The notes below the pieces were generated by a model. That model ran no database searches. It was not told the origin of the DNA and saw nothing but the letters and a program-made list of their open reading frames with translations. Positions 60,768 through 64,000 of a stretch of DNA of 64,000 nt are shown here, one piece after another. Origin of the DNA: Welwitschia mirabilis (Eukaryota; Gnetophyta; Gnetopsida; Welwitschiales); contig JBOZIK010000001.1 in assembly GCA_051453625.1 (NCBI GenBank), forward strand, positions 69,367,403 through 69,431,402, given 5' to 3'. A program made the position numbers and the translations under genes. Position 1 is the first letter of the stretch; every line of letters starts with the position of its first letter.

Positions 60768-61136
60768 GTGGTATATTTCTATGCATTCTGTGTGGGGACT
60801 CCAGAAGCCATGATAATTATTGCGACTGGAGGCGGCTTTCAAGGAGCTGAAGCGAAGATGTCATGCGAAGCTCTGTTGAAGGATCTTCTGCCATGCGTTT
60901 CCTACATGACACAGAACGGAAATCAGATCATGCTTCTAACTACTGAGCGCTGCAAAGAAGTAGACAAGCTTGCAAGCGCACCTTGGTCACAGCAGGACAA
61001 AAAAGACGCCCGCGAGTGCCTGAAACGGAACTCCAACTCTCGCAATATCAATTGGAAAGCAGCTTCGAAGCTTCCTCAGTTCTGCAATGTCAAGAGTCCC
61101 CTTCCCACTTCAGCAAATGCCAAATGCTCTGCGTAA
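60768..61136 (+). CDS. Nonspecific lipid-transfer protein (type 1-like) with two missing cysteines
   Basis: 122 residues. The eight-cysteine pattern of type 1 nsLTPs is recognisable: C32-x9-C42, then x17, then R60-C61, x19, R81-E-C83, x21, C105, x13, C119. These small secreted proteins bind lipids in a tunnel held by four disulfides and work in cuticle formation and defence. Cys3 and Cys5 are both Arg here, each codon CGC where TGC is expected, so two of four disulfides cannot form. The loop between C2 and C3 is longer than usual. The N-terminus (MVYFYAFCVGTPEAMIII...GAEA) is a poor signal peptide compared with the short ORF just upstream. It may be a recent pseudogene or a changed paralogue; an upstream exon is not excluded. 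It has no introns, and the stop follows NAKCSA. Confidence 0.7.
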   Translation: MVYFYAFCVGTPEAMIIIATGGGFQGAEAKMSCEALLKDLLPCVSYMTQNGNQIMLLTTERCKEVDKLASAPWSQQDKKDARECLKRNSNSRNINWKAASKLPQFCNVKSPLPTSANAKCSA

Positions 61137-62033
61137 GGTTTTCTCTTCCGGTCTGTTTTCTTTCTTTACAAATAAATTGAAGCGTTCGTTTCGGTGGTTA
61201 GGGTTTTCAGTGTTTAGGGTTTTAGAAGTTCCGAGCGCTTTTTGTGAAGCTCCTCTGCGAGCTTTAGATTAACGGCTTTTGATGTCGCGTTTTGTTCTAC
61301 AAGTTTTGCTAATAAGAAGAACGTTTTCTCTTTTCACTGAAATCTTCTGTTGCTCAACTCAAGTGATTTCACTTGATAAGATATTGGAGATTGAATTTCA
61401 TTTAGGAGGCACAGACAAAAACATAAGACTGTAACGCATGATCAGGTCTTGGGCCATCTGGCTTACAATAATACTGTAAAAAAAGTTCCACGTTTGTCTG
61501 TGTTACGCATATACAGTCATTTTTCTAAATAATCAGGGTAATGGTCTTTAACCAAAAAAAAAAAAAAGGCATAATTGTTTGTTTCAGAAAAGATATCCTA
61601 ATGGTAGAGTCATGTTTTCATGATTTTGTGCTTAAAATCTTAATTCTTTATAAAGTCTTTAAAAATAATAGTAATTATTTTATTATGATCATTCAGACAT
61701 TTATTATTAAATCTAGAAGCTAAAGAATGTAACCCTCGACATATTATGATCTTTTATTAATGTATATTAACATTCTCAAAGAAGCTTACGAGTCTAATCA
61801 TAACTATTTGAATTTTTAATTAAATTTTTGAAGACTTTCTTTACATGTTACTCATCATAATACATTACATTTTATTTATTTCATACTTAGTTTTTTCTTT
61901 TTAAATATAAGTTTCATAAAACATATAAATTTTTTTATTATGTCCTTTCTTTTGATATTCTATTTTAATAATAGAATAAAGCTTCACGACTTTGTCATTG
62001 TGAGTGTGATTTTACAAATGGTTTTCAACCAGA
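61137..62033. other. 3' flank of the LTP-like ORF and AT-rich spacer
   Basis: The first 300 bp keep host-like composition and include two telobox-like motifs (61,198-61,223). From about 61,540 the DNA is AT-rich with a run of about 14 A (61,554-61,567), and no coding segment was recognised. Confidence 0.5.
61198..61223 (+). promoter_or_regulatory. Two telobox-like motifs
   Basis: TTAGGGTTTT (61,198-61,207) and TTTAGGGTTTT (61,213-61,223) are complements of the plant telobox AAACCCTAA, common in promoters and 5' UTRs of growth and translation genes. No start codon of a recognised gene follows on either strand, so function is unproven. Confidence 0.5.

Positions 62034-62072
<39 letters not shown>
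62034..62072. repeat. Compound (AC)n(AT)n microsatellite
   Basis: About 12 AC units followed by about 7 AT units, directly visible, 370 bp upstream of the GH3 start codon. Confidence 0.95.
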
Positions 62073-62079
62073 ACTTTAA

Positions 62080-62438
62080 AATAATAAGTTTAAAATAAGT
62101 TAGAATCCTAAACAGTGGGGGCCACAAACGGAGTACTAGTGCTTGCTTTTTTGATAAAGTGTTAAAATTAAAGGGTAATAAAAGAATCTTTCACCAAGGA
62201 GATGGGATAAGGTTTGGATAATATCCCAGTTATGCTTTGCATCGTCCGCAGCTCTTATCTCTACGTGTGTACGCATGTGGGTTGGGATTTGAGTAGCTTT
62301 GACTTTTGAAGCCAAAGGGTTTTAACGGAAAATTGCCTATAAATTCCTTCCCACACTCTTCCTGCTGGATCAAATACAAGTGCAATCTCCTCCGCAATCT
62401 GCTCGTCATTTTTCATTTTGTCCAACCGCGAAGGCGAG
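62080..62438 (+). promoter_or_regulatory. Promoter and 5' leader of the GH3 gene
   Basis: A TATA box CTATAAAT at 62,337-62,344 lies about 95 bp before the ATG, leaving room for a leader of about 60-70 bp. Upstream are an ACGT-core element (CTACGTGTG, about 62,260), a W-box core (TTGAC, about 62,299), two GATAAG-type motifs (about 62,150-62,215) and TTTAACGGAA. These are short motifs and their use is inferred. Confidence 0.55.
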
Positions 62439-64000
62439 ATGACTCCCCGCCCGCTGGCTCTCCTGACGCTCTGCTTGCTGCTGCTGCTAAGCCCACACGC
62501 AGACGCAGGAGAGTATGTGAAGTACAAGGATGCGAAGCAGCCGATCTCGGCGCGGGTTAAGGACCTTCTGGGCAGAATGACGCTTGAAGAGAAAATCGGG
62601 CAGATGACACAGATATCGCGATTGAACGCCACCTACGACGTGCTGAAGAATAACTTCATAGGGAGCGTGCTCAGCGGAGGAGGCAGCGTGCCGGCGCCTA
62701 ATGCCAGCGCGACCATATGGATGGACATGGTGAACGGCATGCAGAAGGCAGCCATGGCCACCCGCCTGCAAATCCCAATGATCTACGGCATCGATGCCAT
62801 CCACGGCCACAATAACGTCTACGGGGCCACCATTTTTCCCCACAACGTAGCCCTCGGCGCCACACGAGACGTCGAGCTTCTCCGCCGCATCGGGGAAGCG
62901 ACCGCCGCGGAGGTCAGGGCAACCGGCATTCCTTACACCTTCGCCCCGTGCATCGCCGTCTGCCGCGACCCTCGCTGGGGTCGCTGCTACGAGAGCTACA
63001 GCGAAGATCCGCTCCTCGTCAAGAACTTCACGGATATCATCCTAGGCCTGCAAGGCGTACCCCCTCCTTCCCACCGAAAAGGCTTCCCCTTCGTTGCCGG
63101 CCCCCTCAACGTCGCTGCCACCGCCAAACACTACGTCGGAGATGGTGGCACCACCGGTGGCATCGACGAGAACAATACTGTCATCAACTTCGACGGCCTC
63201 GTGCGCATCCATCTGACCCCCTACTTTGACGCCGTCTACAAGTCCGTTTCCACCGTCATGATCTCCTACTCCAGCTGGAACGGCGTCAAGATGCACGCCA
63301 ACCGCTTCCTCATCTCCCACATTCTCAAGAAGACTCTGCGCTTCAAGGGATTCACCATTTCCGACTGGCAGGGCATTGACCGCATCACCTCTCCTCCTGA
63401 TGCCGACTATTCTCTGTCCGTGCTTGAGAGCATAAACGCCGGCATCGACATGGTGATGGTCCCCTTCAGCTACCCCGCCTTCATATCCGACCTCAAGGCT
63501 CATGTACTCGCCGGCAGGATCCCCATGAGCCGCGTTGATGATGCCGTCTCCAGAATCCTTGGCGTCAAGTTCGCCCTCGGACTCTTCGAGAACCCCTTTG
63601 CTGATCCCTCAGTGAGACACCTGCTCGGGGCCCAGCGGCACCGCGATGTCGCGAGGGAGGCAGTCCGCAAGTCTCTGGTACTCCTTAAGAACGACAACGA
63701 CAAGGACAACAAGCCTCTGCTTCCGCTCGACCGCAACGCGCCCAAGATCTTGGTGGCCGGCACCCATGCCGACAACCTCGGCTTTCAGTGTGGAGGGTGG
63801 ACGATCGAATGGCAGGGAGCCAGCGGCAACAACCTCACCGTGGGAACCACAATCCTGTCAGGCATCAGGGCTGCCGTGAGCAACGCCACCGAGGTGGTTT
63901 TCCAGGAGAGTCCTTCAGCAGAATTTGTGTCGAACGGCGGGTTCTCCTACGCGATCGTGGTGATCGGAGAGCCGCCGTACGCCGAGATGTACGGCGACAA
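62439..64000 (+). CDS. GH3 family beta-glucosidase / beta-D-glucan exohydrolase (partial, 3' end outside window)
   Basis: 521 codons, open from ATG to the window edge with no intron. Residues 1-23 form a signal peptide with a Leu-rich core ([12 protein letters not shown]), so the enzyme is secreted to the wall. The (beta/alpha)8 domain carries D119 in [11 protein letters not shown]182 in [16 protein letters not shown]230-H231 in [13 protein letters not shown], and the nucleophile D309 followed by W310 in [13 protein letters not shown]. The second domain shows W454 in [10 protein letters not shown] and E511 in [10 protein letters not shown]. These equal barley ExoI D95, R158, K206, H207, D285, W286, W434 and E491 (nucleophile D285, acid/base E491), and the W-to-E spacing of 57 is kept. 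ExoI-type enzymes release glucose from beta-1,3, beta-1,3;1,4 and other beta-glucans during wall turnover. The start is supported by the signal peptide and TATA spacing. Strong GC and GC3 contrast with the flanks. About 100 C-terminal residues are missing from view. Confidence 0.95.
   Translation, partial: MTPRPLALLTLCLLLLLSPHADAGEYVKYKDAKQPISARVKDLLGRMTLEEKIGQMTQISRLNATYDVLKNNFIGSVLSGGGSVPAPNASATIWMDMVNGMQKAAMATRLQIPMIYGIDAIHGHNNVYGATIFPHNVALGATRDVELLRRIGEATAAEVRATGIPYTFAPCIAVCRDPRWGRCYESYSEDPLLVKNFTDIILGLQGVPPPSHRKGFPFVAGPLNVAATAKHYVGDGGTTGGIDENNTVINFDGLVRIHLTPYFDAVYKSVSTVMISYSSWNGVKMHANRFLISHILKKTLRFKGFTISDWQGIDRITSPPDADYSLSVLESINAGIDMVMVPFSYPAFISDLKAHVLAGRIPMSRVDDAVSRILGVKFALGLFENPFADPSVRHLLGAQRHRDVAREAVRKSLVLLKNDNDKDNKPLLPLDRNAPKILVAGTHADNLGFQCGGWTIEWQGASGNNLTVGTTILSGIRAAVSNATEVVFQESPSAEFVSNGGFSYAIVVIGEPPYAEMYGD

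Noticed and set aside
60983-61272. Two plus-strand frames of 61-65 codons overlapping the LTP-like ORF.
   Set aside because: Alternative frames of the same sequence without a cysteine pattern or other conserved feature.
62261-63879. Several open frames antisense to or out of frame with the GH3 gene (for example 63,042-63,503 minus, 62,948-63,229 plus).
   Set aside because: GC-rich genes with strong third-position bias produce long shadow frames; none has family resemblance, while the GH3 frame has every catalytic motif.

Overview
The window is plant nuclear DNA. It is AT-rich, full of decayed plant retroelements and DNA transposons, and carries two gene-like sequences at its right end. The only clearly intact gene, a GH3 beta-glucosidase at 62,439 to the window end, is strongly GC-rich, especially at third codon positions. 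It sits abruptly beside AT-rich DNA, which fits a monocot, probably a commelinid. The species cannot be named from the sequence.

Layout. 1-5,361: a + strand Athila-type Ty3/gypsy relic (LTR end, tRNA-Asp-like primer site, gag, protease). 5,362-5,577: a small unit with inverted, LTR-like ends and an assembly gap inside. 5,582-14,692: a 9.1-kb CACTA (En/Spm) transposon with no recognisable transposase. It carries minus-strand fragments of two host genes, a trehalose-6-phosphate phosphatase exon and three exons with introns of an IBR3/ACAD10-type acyl-CoA dehydrogenase. 14,693-17,360: unassigned degenerate DNA. 17,365-18,215: a decayed minisatellite of about 20 bp period. 18,300-23,850: a + strand chromovirus relic with its 3' LTR start. 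23,870-27,760: a minus-strand Athila-type relic.

28,132 to about 57,985 is one block of a single long-LTR (3.6-4.0 kb) Tekay/Del-like chromovirus family. It is arranged as LTR-internal-[gap]-internal-LTR-internal-[gap]-LTR-internal-LTR, so neighbouring internal regions share LTRs. A truncated minus-strand SIRE-like Ty1/copia element (about 48,272-52,083) interrupts the last internal region. A fresher, less mutated gypsy fragment (55,756-57,900) interrupts the last LTR.

57,990 to 64,000 is mostly non-retroelement sequence: two or three tRNA-derived SINE copies, a short direct duplication, a nonspecific lipid-transfer-protein-like ORF that has lost two of its eight conserved cysteines, and the start of the GH3 gene with its promoter. 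The GH3 protein has a signal peptide and all catalytic and substrate-site residues visible in the window, so it should act on beta-glucans in the apoplast or cell wall.

Almost all coding frames in the transposons are broken in the same way: Gln and Trp codons have become stops and CG is rare. This is the mark of long-term cytosine methylation and deamination. Six N runs (5,382-5,481; 22,311-23,003; 29,317-29,416; 37,126-37,225; 45,389-45,488; 56,604-57,350) limit what can be said about some junctions.
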